Assembly (NCBI GenBank): GCA_965276815.1
Contig: CBDIBE010000010.1
Coordinates: 186,001-250,000 of the forward strand
Reading direction: 5' to 3'
From: JAVVHH01 sp965276815
GTDB taxonomy: Bacteria; Pseudomonadota; Alphaproteobacteria; Acetobacterales; Acetobacteraceae
Length of the DNA: 64,000 nucleotides
Part shown: in pieces, positions 26,113 through 34,436 of the stretch
Layout of the letters: every line of letters begins with the position of its first letter
Numbering within the stretch: position 1 is the stretch's first letter
Made by a program: the position numbers and the translations under genes
Notes under the pieces: generated by a model
The model's database searches: none
Seen by the model: the letters and a program-made list of their open reading frames with translations, nothing else
Told to the model about the DNA's origin: nothing

Positions 26113-27321
26113 ATGCAGAAATCAGCTTCAATCAGCAGTGCCGGTGCGGGTGGATCACCTGTGTCCGGACCATATAAGGTAGACATCTCTCGCGGTGAGC
26201 GGATCGGCCGCGTATCGTCCGAGTGGTTTTCGCGACCCGATGACGAGCGCTACCTGTCCCTCGGTGCCCTCCATACCGCCGTCCGCTCCCGAGCGGACCG
26301 CGCGACCGCACGCATGGTCGAGACCCGAGCCCTCCGCGTGGAGGCATTCCGCGATAACGCCGAGCGCATGGCGCTGATTGTGCCCGGCCGCGACGAGCCG
26401 GTTGCGCCCACTCACTGGTCGTTCGGCCAAATGTGCAGCCTGATCGGCGCTCCGGCCGGCTACCTGCGTCAGCTCCCTGCACCGCTCGCAGGTATCAACA
26501 TGCAGCACGGCCTGCTGTCGCACCGGGCCGAGCTGATCAAGACACTCGAAGCCGACGACGGCCGAACCGAGCTGCGCGCAGTCACCGGACCGGATTACGG
26601 CCGTATCTGGGACCACGAACTGGTCTCGGCCGTGATGAAGATCGCCGGCGACGGCGTGGGCGACACGCGCTGGAAGGTGCCGGGCCTGCTGGACTGGTCC
26701 ACCATGAGGCACAACCCGTTCGTCGAGGTGACGAAGGACACGACGACCCTCTACGCCAGCGACCGAGACGTCTTCCTGTTCCTGGTCGACGACGCGCACC
26801 CGATCGAGGCCGGCCGCCTGCCGAACGGCGACCCGGATCTGTATTTTCGGGGCTTCTACTGCTGGAACAGCGAGGTCGGCTCGAAGACGCTGGGCATGGC
26901 ATCGTTCTTCCTGCGCGCCGTCTGCATGAACCGAAACATCTGGGGCGCCGAGGGCTTCGAGGAGATCAGCATCCGGCACAGCAAGTTCGCCGCCAACCGG
27001 TTCGCCCACGAGGCGGCGCCGGCGTTGGAGAACTTCGCCAATTCGTCGCCCGCGCCGTTCATGGCCGGGATCAAGGCGTCGCGCGAGCGGATCGTGGCAC
27101 GCAAGGACGAGGACCGCGAAAGCTTCCTGCGCAAGCAGGGGTTCTCCAAGCCGGAGACGGCCAAGATCATCGCGACGGTGTTGGAGGAGGAGGGCCGGCC
27201 GCCGGAATCCATCTTCGACTTCGTGCAGGGCATCACCGCGTTGGCCCGGTCCAAGCCGCACCAGGATGCGCGGCTGGAGCTAGAGGGCAAGGCGTCGAAG
27301 CTGCTGGCCGGCGTCCGCTGA
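26113..27321 (+). CDS. DUF932 domain-containing protein
   Basis: A 402-residue protein from ATG 26113. It has the full-length pattern of the DUF932 (phage/plasmid-like, TIGR03299-type) family: WSFGQMCSLIGAPAGYLRQLP, GPDYGRIWDHELV, ASDRDVFLFLVDD and FYCWNSEVGSKTL. The family is frequent on plasmids, phages and ICEs near ParB and single-strand DNA genes, but its biochemical role is not known. Codon use and GC match the ICE core rather than the defence operon before it, from which it is separated by 167 bases. Confidence 0.88.
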   Translation: MQKSASISSAGAGGSPVSGPYKVDISRGERIGRVSSEWFSRPDDERYLSLGALHTAVRSRADRATARMVETRALRVEAFRDNAERMALIVPGRDEPVAPTHWSFGQMCSLIGAPAGYLRQLPAPLAGINMQHGLLSHRAELIKTLEADDGRTELRAVTGPDYGRIWDHELVSAVMKIAGDGVGDTRWKVPGLLDWSTMRHNPFVEVTKDTTTLYASDRDVFLFLVDDAHPIEAGRLPNGDPDLYFRGFYCWNSEVGSKTLGMASFFLRAVCMNRNIWGAEGFEEISIRHSKFAANRFAHEAAPALENFANSSPAPFMAGIKASRERIVARKDEDRESFLRKQGFSKPETAKIIATVLEEEGRPPESIFDFVQGITALARSKPHQDARLELEGKASKLLAGVR

Positions 27322-27330
27322 TCCGGAAAA

Positions 27331-27378
27331 GCGTGGAGGCGGCTTCACGTCTCCACGCCGACCCGGCATTGCGGGTCC
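27331..27378 (+). terminator. Two hairpins after the DUF932 gene
   Basis: GCGTGGAG (27331-27338) pairs with CTCCACGC (27351-27358), and GACCCG (27360-27365) with CGGGTC (27373-27378). No T-run follows, so this is more likely an mRNA 3' structure or factor-dependent stop than a classic terminator. It is preceded by GATCCGGAAA, also seen before the hairpins at 33869. Confidence 0.45.
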
Positions 27379-27411
27379 GAACGCGATGAGAGTGAGAGGG
27401 CCGTGAAGGGC

Positions 27412-27466
27412 TTCATGACGGGTTGAGGAGGTCGAGAGAGCGTCTCCCGGCCGGCCCGTCACGGAG
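27412..27466 (+). repeat. Leader repeat A, copy 2 (upstream of ParB gene)
   Basis: Contains ATGACGGGTTGAGG, GTCGAGAGAGCGTCTCCCGG and a C/G run ending CGGAG, in the same order as copy 1 at 26056-26107. It ends 7 bases before the GTG start of the ParB-like gene and includes its ribosome-binding site. Confidence 0.6.
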
Positions 27467-27473
27467 ACCACCC

Positions 27474-29585
27474 GTGGCCCAATCGGTTCAGAAGATCACG
27501 CTCAGCGCCTCGCGCGACATCCCATTCAACAAGCTGCTGCTCAGCGCCTGCAACGTCCGCCGGGTCAAGGCGGGCGTGTCGATCGAGCAGCTCGCCGACG
27601 ACATCGCGCGGCGCACCCTGCTGCAGTCCCTCACCGTTCGGCCGGTGCTGGACGGCGCTGGCATCGAAACCGGCATGTACGAAATCCCCGCCGGCGGCCG
27701 CCGTTTTCGTGCGCTGGAACTGCTAGTCAAGCAGAAGCGCCTGGCAAAGACCGCGCCTATTCCTTGCGTCATCCGCGAGGGCGGCATCGCCGAGGAGGAT
27801 TCTCTGGCCGAGAACGTCCAGCGCGCGCCGCTGCACCCGCTCGACCAGTTCCGGGCCTTCCTGGCGCTGCGCGAGAAGGGGCAGTCCGAGGAGGAGATCG
27901 CCGCTGCGTTCTTCGTCTCCGTCGCCGTGGTGAAGCAGCGGTTGCGGCTGGCATCGGTGTCGCCTAGGCTACTGGACGTCTACGCCGAGGACGGGCTGAC
28001 GCTCGACCAGCTGATGGCGTTCACGGTCAACGGCGACCACGAGCGGCAGGAGCAGGTGTACGACCGGCTGAGCCAGTCGTACACGAAGGAAGCCTATGTC
28101 ATCCGGCGCATGCTGACCGAAGGCGCGGTGCGTGCGGCCGACAAGCGGGCGCTGTTCGTCGGCGTCGAGGCCTACGAGGAGGGGGGCGGCATCGTGATGC
28201 GCGACCTGTTCCAGGGCGACGACGGCGGCTGGCTGCAAGACCCGGCGCTGCTCGACCGGCTGGTCGTCGAGAAACTCCAGCGCGAGGCGGAGGCGGTGGC
28301 GGCGGAAGGGTGGAAGTGGATCGAGGTCGCGCCCGACTTCGCCTATGGCCACCATTTCGGGTTGCGCCAGCTGCGGGGCGACGTGACGGCACTCACGGGC
28401 GACGAGGAAGCGACGCGGGACGCGCTGCGGGCGGAGTACGACCAACTCGAGGACGAGTACGCGCACGTCGAGGACATTCCGGAGGAGATCGACCAGCGCA
28501 TGACCGAGATCGAGACAATGCTGGGCACGCTCGAAGATCGGCCGGTCGCGTTCGACCCAGACGAGATCGCGCGCGCCGGCGCGTTCGTCAGCATCGACGG
28601 TGCAGGCGCCCTGAAGGTGGAGCGCGGCTACATCCGGCCAGAGGACGAGTTGCCGGTCGCGGCGGAACCGGATGCCTACATCGACGCAGACGAACCCAGC
28701 GACGAATCAGACTGCGTGACCTCGTATGCCCCTGCAGGCGGGAGCACCGTCCATGGCAGCCCGGAAGCAGCCCCCGAGCCGGAGGAGGAAGACGGCATCA
28801 AGCCACTGCCTGACCGGCTGCTGACCGAGCTGACGGCACACCGGACGCTGGCCCTGCGCAACGCGATCGGCGAGCAGCCCGAGGTGGCGTTCCTGGCGGC
28901 GCTGCACGCACTCTGCCTGCGCCTGTTCTACGGCTATGGCTTGAACTCCTGCCTTGATCTCGACGTAAAGAGCGTCACGTTCAATGCGCAGGCGGCGGGC
29001 CTGAACGACACCGCCGTCGCCCGGACGCTGACCGACCGGCACCAGTTCTGGCTGGCGTCGATGCCCAAGCATCCCGAGGACCTCTCGGCCGTGCTGTCGC
29101 GGCTGGACGTGCAGAGCCAACAATCGCTGTTCGCGCACTGCGTCGGGCTGAGCGTCAACGGCGTGTACGAGGCTTACAACCGGCGGCCGCAGGCGCTGGC
29201 GCATGCCGACGTGCTGGCGAAGGCGGTGGACCTCGACATGGCGGCGGCGGGCTGGACACCGACGGTCGACACGTATCTTGGCCGGGTCACCAAGGCGCGC
29301 ATCCTGCAAGCGGTGCGGGAGGCCAAGGGCGACCATGCGGCGCAGCTGATCGACCATCTCAAGAAGGGCGAGATGGCCGAGAAGGCGGAGGCGCTGCTCG
29401 CCGGGTCGCGTTGGCTGCCGGAGCCTCTGCGCACGCCGGGCCGGGCGATGCCGCAAGTCGCCGAAGTCGAGGCGTTCGCGGAAACCGACGTTACCGGCTC
29501 CGAAGAGATGGACACCGGCGACTGCGAGCAACCGGCCACGGATGACGACGAGGCCGACGAAGCCCTCGCGTTCGCGGCCGAATAG
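27474..29585 (+). CDS. ParB/RepB/Spo0J-family protein
   Basis: A 703-residue protein from GTG 27474, with CGGAG 7-11 bases upstream. The N-terminal ParB nuclease/CTPase-like domain is clear: NVRRVKAGVSIEQLADDI, GGRRFRALELL (about residue 75) and DSLAENVQRAPLHPLDQFRAF, followed by a helix-turn-helix with FFVSVAVVKQRLRLASVSPRLL. The remaining 450 residues, with acidic stretches, are much longer than in chromosomal ParB (about 300 residues). Such long ParB-like proteins are standard in this ICE family and are separate from the ParA at 39289. The role (partition, DNA processing or regulation) is not established. Confidence 0.9.
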   Translation: MAQSVQKITLSASRDIPFNKLLLSACNVRRVKAGVSIEQLADDIARRTLLQSLTVRPVLDGAGIETGMYEIPAGGRRFRALELLVKQKRLAKTAPIPCVIREGGIAEEDSLAENVQRAPLHPLDQFRAFLALREKGQSEEEIAAAFFVSVAVVKQRLRLASVSPRLLDVYAEDGLTLDQLMAFTVNGDHERQEQVYDRLSQSYTKEAYVIRRMLTEGAVRAADKRALFVGVEAYEEGGGIVMRDLFQGDDGGWLQDPALLDRLVVEKLQREAEAVAAEGWKWIEVAPDFAYGHHFGLRQLRGDVTALTGDEEATRDALRAEYDQLEDEYAHVEDIPEEIDQRMTEIETMLGTLEDRPVAFDPDEIARAGAFVSIDGAGALKVERGYIRPEDELPVAAEPDAYIDADEPSDESDCVTSYAPAGGSTVHGSPEAAPEPEEEDGIKPLPDRLLTELTAHRTLALRNAIGEQPEVAFLAALHALCLRLFYGYGLNSCLDLDVKSVTFNAQAAGLNDTAVARTLTDRHQFWLASMPKHPEDLSAVLSRLDVQSQQSLFAHCVGLSVNGVYEAYNRRPQALAHADVLAKAVDLDMAAAGWTPTVDTYLGRVTKARILQAVREAKGDHAAQLIDHLKKGEMAEKAEALLAGSRWLPEPLRTPGRAMPQVAEVEAFAETDVTGSEEMDTGDCEQPATDDDEADEALAFAAE

Positions 29586-29649
29586 CTGAACCAAGCCTGC
29601 GGGGCGGCGACGACCGTCCCGCATCTCTTCCCTTCACCGGAGGTTTGTC

Positions 29650-30126
29650 ATGACCGAAGTTCAATCGGCTCAGGATGCCGTTGCCGTCTGGCAGCAGCTG
29701 ATCGCGCAGGACGACGCCCGCACCCGCCTTGCCGAAGAAGCGCTGCCCGGCAACAAGGCTGCGCTGTTTGGTGCGCTCGCCGTGGCCGGAATTACCAGCG
29801 TCGTCGTCACCTTCGATGGCGTCGGCGACTCCGGCCAAATCGAAAGCATCGACGCCCGCACCGGCGATGCCGCCGCCGTGCTGCCCATCTGTGACATCGA
29901 CATCGCAACTCCCGCCTGGGACGGCTCGGAACTTCACCGCCGTACGTTGCCGCTGGGCGAAGCGATCGAACAACTCGCCTATACCTTTCTGGAAGAGACG
30001 CACGGCGGGTGGGAGAACAACGAGGGCGCGTTCGGCGAATTCACTTTCGACGTTCCGGAGCGAACGATCCGGCTCGACTACAACGAGCGGATCGAAAGCT
30101 CCGAGTACACCGGCCACGAGTGGTGA
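29650..30126 (+). CDS. Conserved ICE-borne protein (probably DUF6878)
   Basis: 158 residues with a strong ribosome-binding site (CCGGAGG 8-14 bases before the ATG). It is acidic and soluble, without signal or membrane segments. The C-terminal HGGWENNEGAFGEFTFD..RTIRLDYNERI stretch resembles a conserved family found in the same position downstream of ParB in related elements; I recall it as DUF6878, but the number is from memory. The function is unknown. The next gene starts 9 bases after its stop. Confidence 0.65.
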   Translation: MTEVQSAQDAVAVWQQLIAQDDARTRLAEEALPGNKAALFGALAVAGITSVVVTFDGVGDSGQIESIDARTGDAAAVLPICDIDIATPAWDGSELHRRTLPLGEAIEQLAYTFLEETHGGWENNEGAFGEFTFDVPERTIRLDYNERIESSEYTGHEW

Positions 30127-30135
30127 GGGCGGATC

Positions 30136-30552
30136 ATGGCACATCCCTATCACCATGCCCTGTCCTCCGCGCGGAAATGGGGCGGCACCGTCGACGATTA
30201 CCTTCCGCTCCACGCGTGGTTCGATGATCCCTCGAAGCTGATCATCGCCGACTTCCGGCACCGGGCGCTTCGCCACCACGCGGCAGGTGTGTTCGACTCG
30301 GAACGCGCGTTCGGGCCAACCATTACGATCTCGACCGGCCGCGTCGTGCCGGTGCGGCTGATCGGCGAGCAGCACTGCATCGAAGACCTCGGCTTCGTTC
30401 CGAGCTTCGCCGACTGGGTGCGCTGCATCCGGCCGGAACCGTGGATGGGCCGCGCGCAACCGATCCATCGCGACGTCGATCCGTTCGCGACGCAACCAGC
30501 CAGTCACAACCTCCTGCCGCCAACGGTCCAGCCGATTGGAGACGTGCCATGA
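30136..30552 (+). CDS. Conserved ICE-borne protein (probably DUF6915)
   Basis: 138 residues beginning MAHPYHHALSSARKWGG. The block DDYLPLHAWFDDPSKLIIADFRHRALRHHAAG and the EDLGFVPSFADWVRCIRPEPWM block are highly ordered and look conserved; I associate them with the DUF6915 family of plasmid and ICE proteins, from memory. The His-rich N-terminal half may bind metal, but there is no direct evidence. Its stop overlaps the start of the broken DUF5983 gene (ATGA-type), so they were translated together. Confidence 0.65.
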   Translation: MAHPYHHALSSARKWGGTVDDYLPLHAWFDDPSKLIIADFRHRALRHHAAGVFDSERAFGPTITISTGRVVPVRLIGEQHCIEDLGFVPSFADWVRCIRPEPWMGRAQPIHRDVDPFATQPASHNLLPPTVQPIGDVP

Positions 30553-30853
30553 CCGTCACTTACCCGTTGCGGATTTTCCTCGACTGCTCGACCGTCCATC
30601 TCTCCGCGGCGACGTGCCGGTGGCTTGACGAGAACGCCGTCGAAGCTGCGACGCGCCAGCTCGCGCCGATCAATGCACCCTCGGCGACCCATTCGGCTGG
30701 TTTCTTTATGCCGCCGGGCCGCCCTATCACGGCGAGCCACCGGACCTGATTGCAGTGATGCGGCATGCACGCGCGAGGGGCGCCGAATACATCCTGTTCG
30801 ACGCCGATGCGCCACCGAACGACGCGCTGCCGGTCTTCGAGGAGGCCGGCTGA
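30549..30853 (+). pseudogene. DUF5983-like gene split by a frameshift
   Basis: The first frame gives MTVTYPLRIFLDCSTVHLSAATCRWLDENA and runs out of phase near base 30690. From about 30688 another frame continues with GDPFGWFLYAAGPP, DLIAVMRHARARGAEYILFDADAP and ends at 30853. Both halves belong to one small ICE protein that I recall as DUF5983 (about 100 residues). The distance from start to stop is 305 bases, not divisible by three, so one base has been lost or two gained. It could also be a sequencing error. Confidence 0.65.
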
Positions 30854-30886
30854 CGCTGCGAAGCAGCAACAACACGCTCCACCCCG

Positions 30887-30910
30887 AAGCCCGGCCACCG
30901 CGCCGGGCTT
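30887..30910 (+). terminator. Stem-loop, terminator-like
   Basis: AAGCCCGGC (30887-30895) pairs perfectly with GCCGGGCTT (30902-30910) around a 6-base loop. The following bases are CATCGTTTC, so the T-run is weak. It closes the ParB-DUF group and precedes the ribosome-binding site of the next gene. Confidence 0.6.
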
Positions 30911-30930
30911 CATCGTTTCAGGAGGCCGCG

Positions 30931-31419
30931 ATGGCGGACTATTTTTGCCAGTTTTCCTGCATATTCGACGTCGGCACGGCGGAGAACGCCGTGCGCGCAA
31001 TCGAAATCCAGCGGCAGCAAGCCGTGGCGCTCTTCGACGAAGAGGGCAGCGACCTCGGCTTCGACGTTCAGCATGATCCCGGAACGGGTCCGGGGGCGCT
31101 CTGGATCAGCTCGGACGAGTATGGCGAGTCGGAACACGTCATCGCCTTCGTGCTCGCCTGCGCGGGGGCATTCGACCTTCGAGGATGCTGGGGCTTTCGT
31201 TGGGCACTGACCTGTTCGCGGCCGCGGCTCGACGGCTTCGGCGGCGGGGCACAGGTGATCGATCTTAGCGCACGCAAGAGCGTCGGTTGGATCGATTGCG
31301 AACACTGGCTGCTGGGTGCGCTCGATCCGGGATCCGACGCCGAAGCCGGCATCGCGCAATCGGCGGCGATCGGCGGCGAACAGGTCGTGGGCACCGGAGC
31401 GCATTCGACCGAGGATTAG
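30931..31419 (+). CDS. Hypothetical ICE protein
   Basis: 162 residues from ATG 30931, with AGGAGG 7-12 bases upstream. It has no signal peptide or membrane helix and contains several Cys and Trp residues (FCQFSC, RGCWGFRW, GWIDCEHW). No family is recognised. It stands between two stem-loops (30887-30910 and 31479-31508), which suggests it is its own transcription unit or is separated from its neighbours by attenuation. Confidence 0.65.
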   Translation: MADYFCQFSCIFDVGTAENAVRAIEIQRQQAVALFDEEGSDLGFDVQHDPGTGPGALWISSDEYGESEHVIAFVLACAGAFDLRGCWGFRWALTCSRPRLDGFGGGAQVIDLSARKSVGWIDCEHWLLGALDPGSDAEAGIAQSAAIGGEQVVGTGAHSTED

Positions 31420-31478
31420 GCCGGTCGCGACCGATCTCACGCGATCGCGGCCGAGTACTCAACCCACTGTTGCAACCT

Positions 31479-31508
31479 GGGGCTCGCTGGCAACGGCGAG
31501 CCCCTTTT
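31479..31508 (+). terminator. Intrinsic terminator
   Basis: GGGGCTCGC (31479-31487) pairs exactly with GCGAGCCCC (31496-31504) around an 8-base loop, followed directly by TTTT and then CGTTT. It lies 60 bases after the hypothetical gene and just before the ribosome-binding site of the Toprim gene. Confidence 0.8.
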
Positions 31509-31525
31509 CGTTTCCGGAGGCTGCG

Positions 31526-32581
31526 ATGCCGAGCACGGCATCCGATCTGGCCCGCCGTCTCGCGGCTAATGCCGAGGCGGTCTGCCGACATTACCTGTCC
31601 AACGGCTACCGCCAGGGCCGCTATTGGCTCGTCGGCGATACTGACAACACGCCAGGTCGCAGTCTGTACGTTCGCTTGCATGGACCCGAAGCAGGGCGAG
31701 GCGCAGCCGGAAAATGGACCGATTCGGCGACCGGTGAACACGGCGATCTCCTGGACCTGATTGCTGCAAACCGAAGGATAGACGCCACGCGCGACGTGCT
31801 TGACGAGGCGCGGCGATTCCTGATTCTGCCAGCGCCCGAATGTGCCTCGACGCACTCGCCAGCACCGGCCGGATCACCGGAAGCAGCCCGGCGCTTGTTC
31901 GCGGCGTCCAGGCCGATCGTGGGCTCGATCGCAGAAGCGTATCTGCGCGAACGCGGCATCACGGCTCTTCGGGACTGCACGGCGCTACGCTTCTACCCGC
32001 GCTGCTACTACCGCCAGGACGGCGAGACGGCGGCCGGAGCGCGCGAAGACTGGCCAGCGGTCGTCGCAGCGATCACCGGCCTCGACGGCATGATGACCGG
32101 GGCACACCGCACTTGGCTCGACCCGTCCGGCCGCATGAAGGCGCCGGTCGCCACGCCGCGACGCGCGATGGGCCACCTTCTCGGTAACGCGGTGCGGTTC
32201 GGCAGGGCGTTCGACGTCATGGCGGCTGGCGAGGGCATCGAGACGATGCTGTCGCTGCGGAGCGTCATGCCCACCCTGCCCATGGCTGCCGCTCTCTCGG
32301 CCAACCACCTCGCCGCCCTCCTGCTTCCATCGACGCTGCGCCGTCTATACATCGCGCGAGACAACGATCCGGCCGGACAGCGCGCAGCGGACACGTTGAC
32401 GGGGCGAGCGCACGAGGGCGGGATCGAGGCGCTGGTACTGCTGCCGACACTAGGCGACTTCAACGATGACCTGCGGCAACTCGGCAGCGACGCTCTCGCG
32501 GCAGCACTCCGGGTGCAACTCGTCCCGGAGGACGTGGACAGGTTCTGGCGACCGCCGGAGCGTGGCGGCCGGGAACGGTGA
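31526..32581 (+). CDS. Toprim-domain primase-like protein
   Basis: 351 residues from ATG 31526 with CCGGAGG upstream. The N-terminal part has a primase-like DNA-binding region (CRHYLSNGYRQGRYWLVGD, KWTDSATGEHGDLLDLI). The Toprim core follows: the catalytic Glu in GEGIETMLS (about residue 235) and the acidic DxD-type motif in IARDNDPAGQRAAD (about 276-285). The protein should make primers or rejoin DNA ends, most likely to copy the single strand that arrives during transfer or to support replication of the excised ICE. No helicase domain is attached. Confidence 0.82.
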   Translation: MPSTASDLARRLAANAEAVCRHYLSNGYRQGRYWLVGDTDNTPGRSLYVRLHGPEAGRGAAGKWTDSATGEHGDLLDLIAANRRIDATRDVLDEARRFLILPAPECASTHSPAPAGSPEAARRLFAASRPIVGSIAEAYLRERGITALRDCTALRFYPRCYYRQDGETAAGAREDWPAVVAAITGLDGMMTGAHRTWLDPSGRMKAPVATPRRAMGHLLGNAVRFGRAFDVMAAGEGIETMLSLRSVMPTLPMAAALSANHLAALLLPSTLRRLYIARDNDPAGQRAADTLTGRAHEGGIEALVLLPTLGDFNDDLRQLGSDALAAALRVQLVPEDVDRFWRPPERGGRER

Positions 32582-32709
32582 GCGTGGCAACGGCACGAGG
32601 GTCGGGGGTGGTGCGGCCACCGCGCGCCTGTCCGGCCGGGAGAGCCGCGCCCACGGCCTTCTGAGAGGGCGATCGGACCGGAAGCGGCCCGGGCCGGCAA
32701 CGGCTGAGG

Positions 32710-32873
32710 CCAGCTATTTTCCGCCGCCGCGAAGAGCGCGGCTTTGCATCGCGAAGCAAAATAGCCGTCCCACGCCGTCCTCCGCTGCGCTGCGGCCGCT
32801 CGCGCAAGCGCGCGGCGGTGCAAGCCCGGTCCGCCCCCGGTCTTCGACGCCTACGAAGGCCGCGATGGGCGCG
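32710..32873 (+). repeat. Leader repeat B, copy 1 (upstream of DUF2493 gene)
   Basis: About 85 bases (32710-32800) are nearly identical to 35556-35637. The unit contains GCTATTTT and AAAATAGC arms about 40 bases apart, able to form a long stem, then CCTCCGCTGCGCTGCGGC. A further shared 17-base block (AGGCCGCGATGGGCGCG, 32857-32873) lies just before the gene. The intervening bases differ. No gene is seen in 32582-32896. Confidence 0.8.
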
Positions 32874-32896
32874 GCCGAAGCCGGAGGCAGGCGACG

Positions 32897-33835
32897 ATGA
32901 CCGACCACCTCAACCCCGACCACGAACCGCACCACGCCGAATCCTCGACCGCCTCGCTCCTCACCGAACTCCAGCTATACGGGCACCGACCCTTCCAGGA
33001 CGAACCCGACGCCAGGCCGTTGCCTGAGGAACGCACCGTCTGCACCGCACTGGCCGACATCTTCGACGCCCTCGTCTCCACCCTGACCGACACGCGCCTA
33101 GAGCCCGACCTCGAAGACCTGCTCTGGTCCACCGTCAACCTGTTCCACCGCGCCGCCGACCGGATCGAACGCGAGCTCGACACGAACGAGCAGGCCCAGC
33201 GCCGGAGCCAAAAGGACCAGGACGGCTCGGAAATACGGTCGGTCGAACTGGAGCGGTTGCTGGCCGAGGGTCTGACGCTGATCGAGCGACGCAACGCCTT
33301 CGAGATCATGCGCGACCAGGCCGCCGATCTGTTCGAGACGCACGCCGGAACCGCATGGCGGCCGCGCACCGGGTCGAAGGTGAACCACCGTGCACTGACG
33401 GCGGCGGTGATCGACAGCCGCGACTTCCTGGCGGCCAAGCGCCGGGCCGAAACCGAGGTGATGGTGCCGCCCGGCCCCAAGGTCGCGTTCACGGGCGGTT
33501 ATGAGTGCAACGACCACAAGGCGATCTGGGCCGCGCTCGACAGGGTGCAGGCCAAGCATCCCGGCATGGTGCTGCTGCACGGGGGATCGCCCAAGGGGGC
33601 CGAACGTATCGCCGCTTGCTGGGCCGACAACCGCCGCGTGCCGCAGGTCGCCTTCAAGCCCGACTTCACCCGGCACAAGAACGCGGCTCCGTTCAAGCGC
33701 AACGACCAGCTCCTCAACGTGCTGCCGATCGGCGTCGTGGTGTTCCCGGGCTCAGGCATCTCCGACAACTTGGCCGACAAGGCCCGCAAGCTCGGCATTC
33801 CACTGCTCGACTACCGCAAGGGGAGCGGGGCGTAA
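32897..33835 (+). CDS. DUF2493 (SLOG-like) protein
   Basis: 312 residues. The C-terminal 120 residues form the DUF2493 domain: KVAFTGGYECNDHKAIWAALD, VLLHGGSPKGAERIAACWAD, ...PFKRNDQLLNVLPIGVVVFPGSGISDNLADKARKLGI. This Rossmann-like SLOG fold binds nucleotides or nucleotide-derived ligands. The N-terminal 190 residues are helical and without a known domain. The family is a regular member of this ICE type, and the gene has a structured leader shared with the DUF736 gene. A nucleotide-sensing role is inference. Confidence 0.85.
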   Translation: MTDHLNPDHEPHHAESSTASLLTELQLYGHRPFQDEPDARPLPEERTVCTALADIFDALVSTLTDTRLEPDLEDLLWSTVNLFHRAADRIERELDTNEQAQRRSQKDQDGSEIRSVELERLLAEGLTLIERRNAFEIMRDQAADLFETHAGTAWRPRTGSKVNHRALTAAVIDSRDFLAAKRRAETEVMVPPGPKVAFTGGYECNDHKAIWAALDRVQAKHPGMVLLHGGSPKGAERIAACWADNRRVPQVAFKPDFTRHKNAAPFKRNDQLLNVLPIGVVVFPGSGISDNLADKARKLGIPLLDYRKGSGA

Positions 33836-33868
33836 GCCCCGCCCGGACTACCGCCGATCCGGAAATCT

Positions 33869-33927
33869 GCAGAAGCGGCTCCGCACGGAGTCGCTTCTGC
33901 GACATCACGTGTTGCTCGCGGAGCAAC
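33869..33927 (+). terminator. Two strong consecutive hairpins
   Basis: The first hairpin (33869-33900) has arms GCAGAAGCG-G-CTCCG and CGGAG-T-CGCTTCTGC with a CA tip, about 15 pairs including one G-T. The second (33911-33927) is GTTGCTC-GCG-GAGCAAC. Neither has a T-run. They fill most of the 163-base gap between the DUF2493 and membrane-protein genes and are preceded by GATCCGGAAA, as at 27321. Confidence 0.6.
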
Positions 33928-33998
33928 GCCACTCACGCCATTGCGGCGGGACACGGCGGGCGAAATACGGCAAAATCGCGAACCAGGAGGGTCGGACC

Positions 33999-34430
33999 AT
34001 GGTGCTCGGCGTCGTCTTCAGCCTGCTCGGCATCGGCATGCTCGTGGCACTCATGTTCAACATGGCCATCCTCGCTCTGCCCCTGTTCGTCGCCGTGGCT
34101 GCTGGCCGGTTCGCTTACGAAACCGGCGCGGGCGCGTTGGGAGCGATCGCCGTCGGGCTCGTGGCCGGCGCGGCGGCACTCGGCGTCGGCCAGGCCGTGC
34201 TGGTCATGACGCGCTCGACGGCCGTCCGCCTCGCGGTCGCGCTGGCCTTCACGGCGCCGGCGGCCTTCGCCGGCTACCATCTCGTGTTCGGCCTCTCGCA
34301 CATCGGCGGCGCGCATGGGGTGTGGCAGCAGATCTTTGCCGCCATCGGCTCGGTCGCCATCGGCGTGGCCGCACTGATGCGGCTGGCGACGCCGATAATC
34401 CCGCCGGCCCCACCGACGCGCACGGCGTAA
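33999..34430 (+). CDS. Small polytopic membrane protein, function unknown
   Basis: 143 residues from ATG 33999, with an AGGAGG ribosome-binding site 9-14 bases upstream. Four or so hydrophobic segments rich in Ala, Gly and Val are visible, with a proline-rich C-terminal tail (PIIPPAPPTRTA). No family is recognised. The gene is followed after 6 bases by the SRAP gene. Confidence 0.65.
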   Translation: MVLGVVFSLLGIGMLVALMFNMAILALPLFVAVAAGRFAYETGAGALGAIAVGLVAGAAALGVGQAVLVMTRSTAVRLAVALAFTAPAAFAGYHLVFGLSHIGGAHGVWQQIFAAIGSVAIGVAALMRLATPIIPPAPPTRTA

Positions 34431-34436
34431 GCCGGC

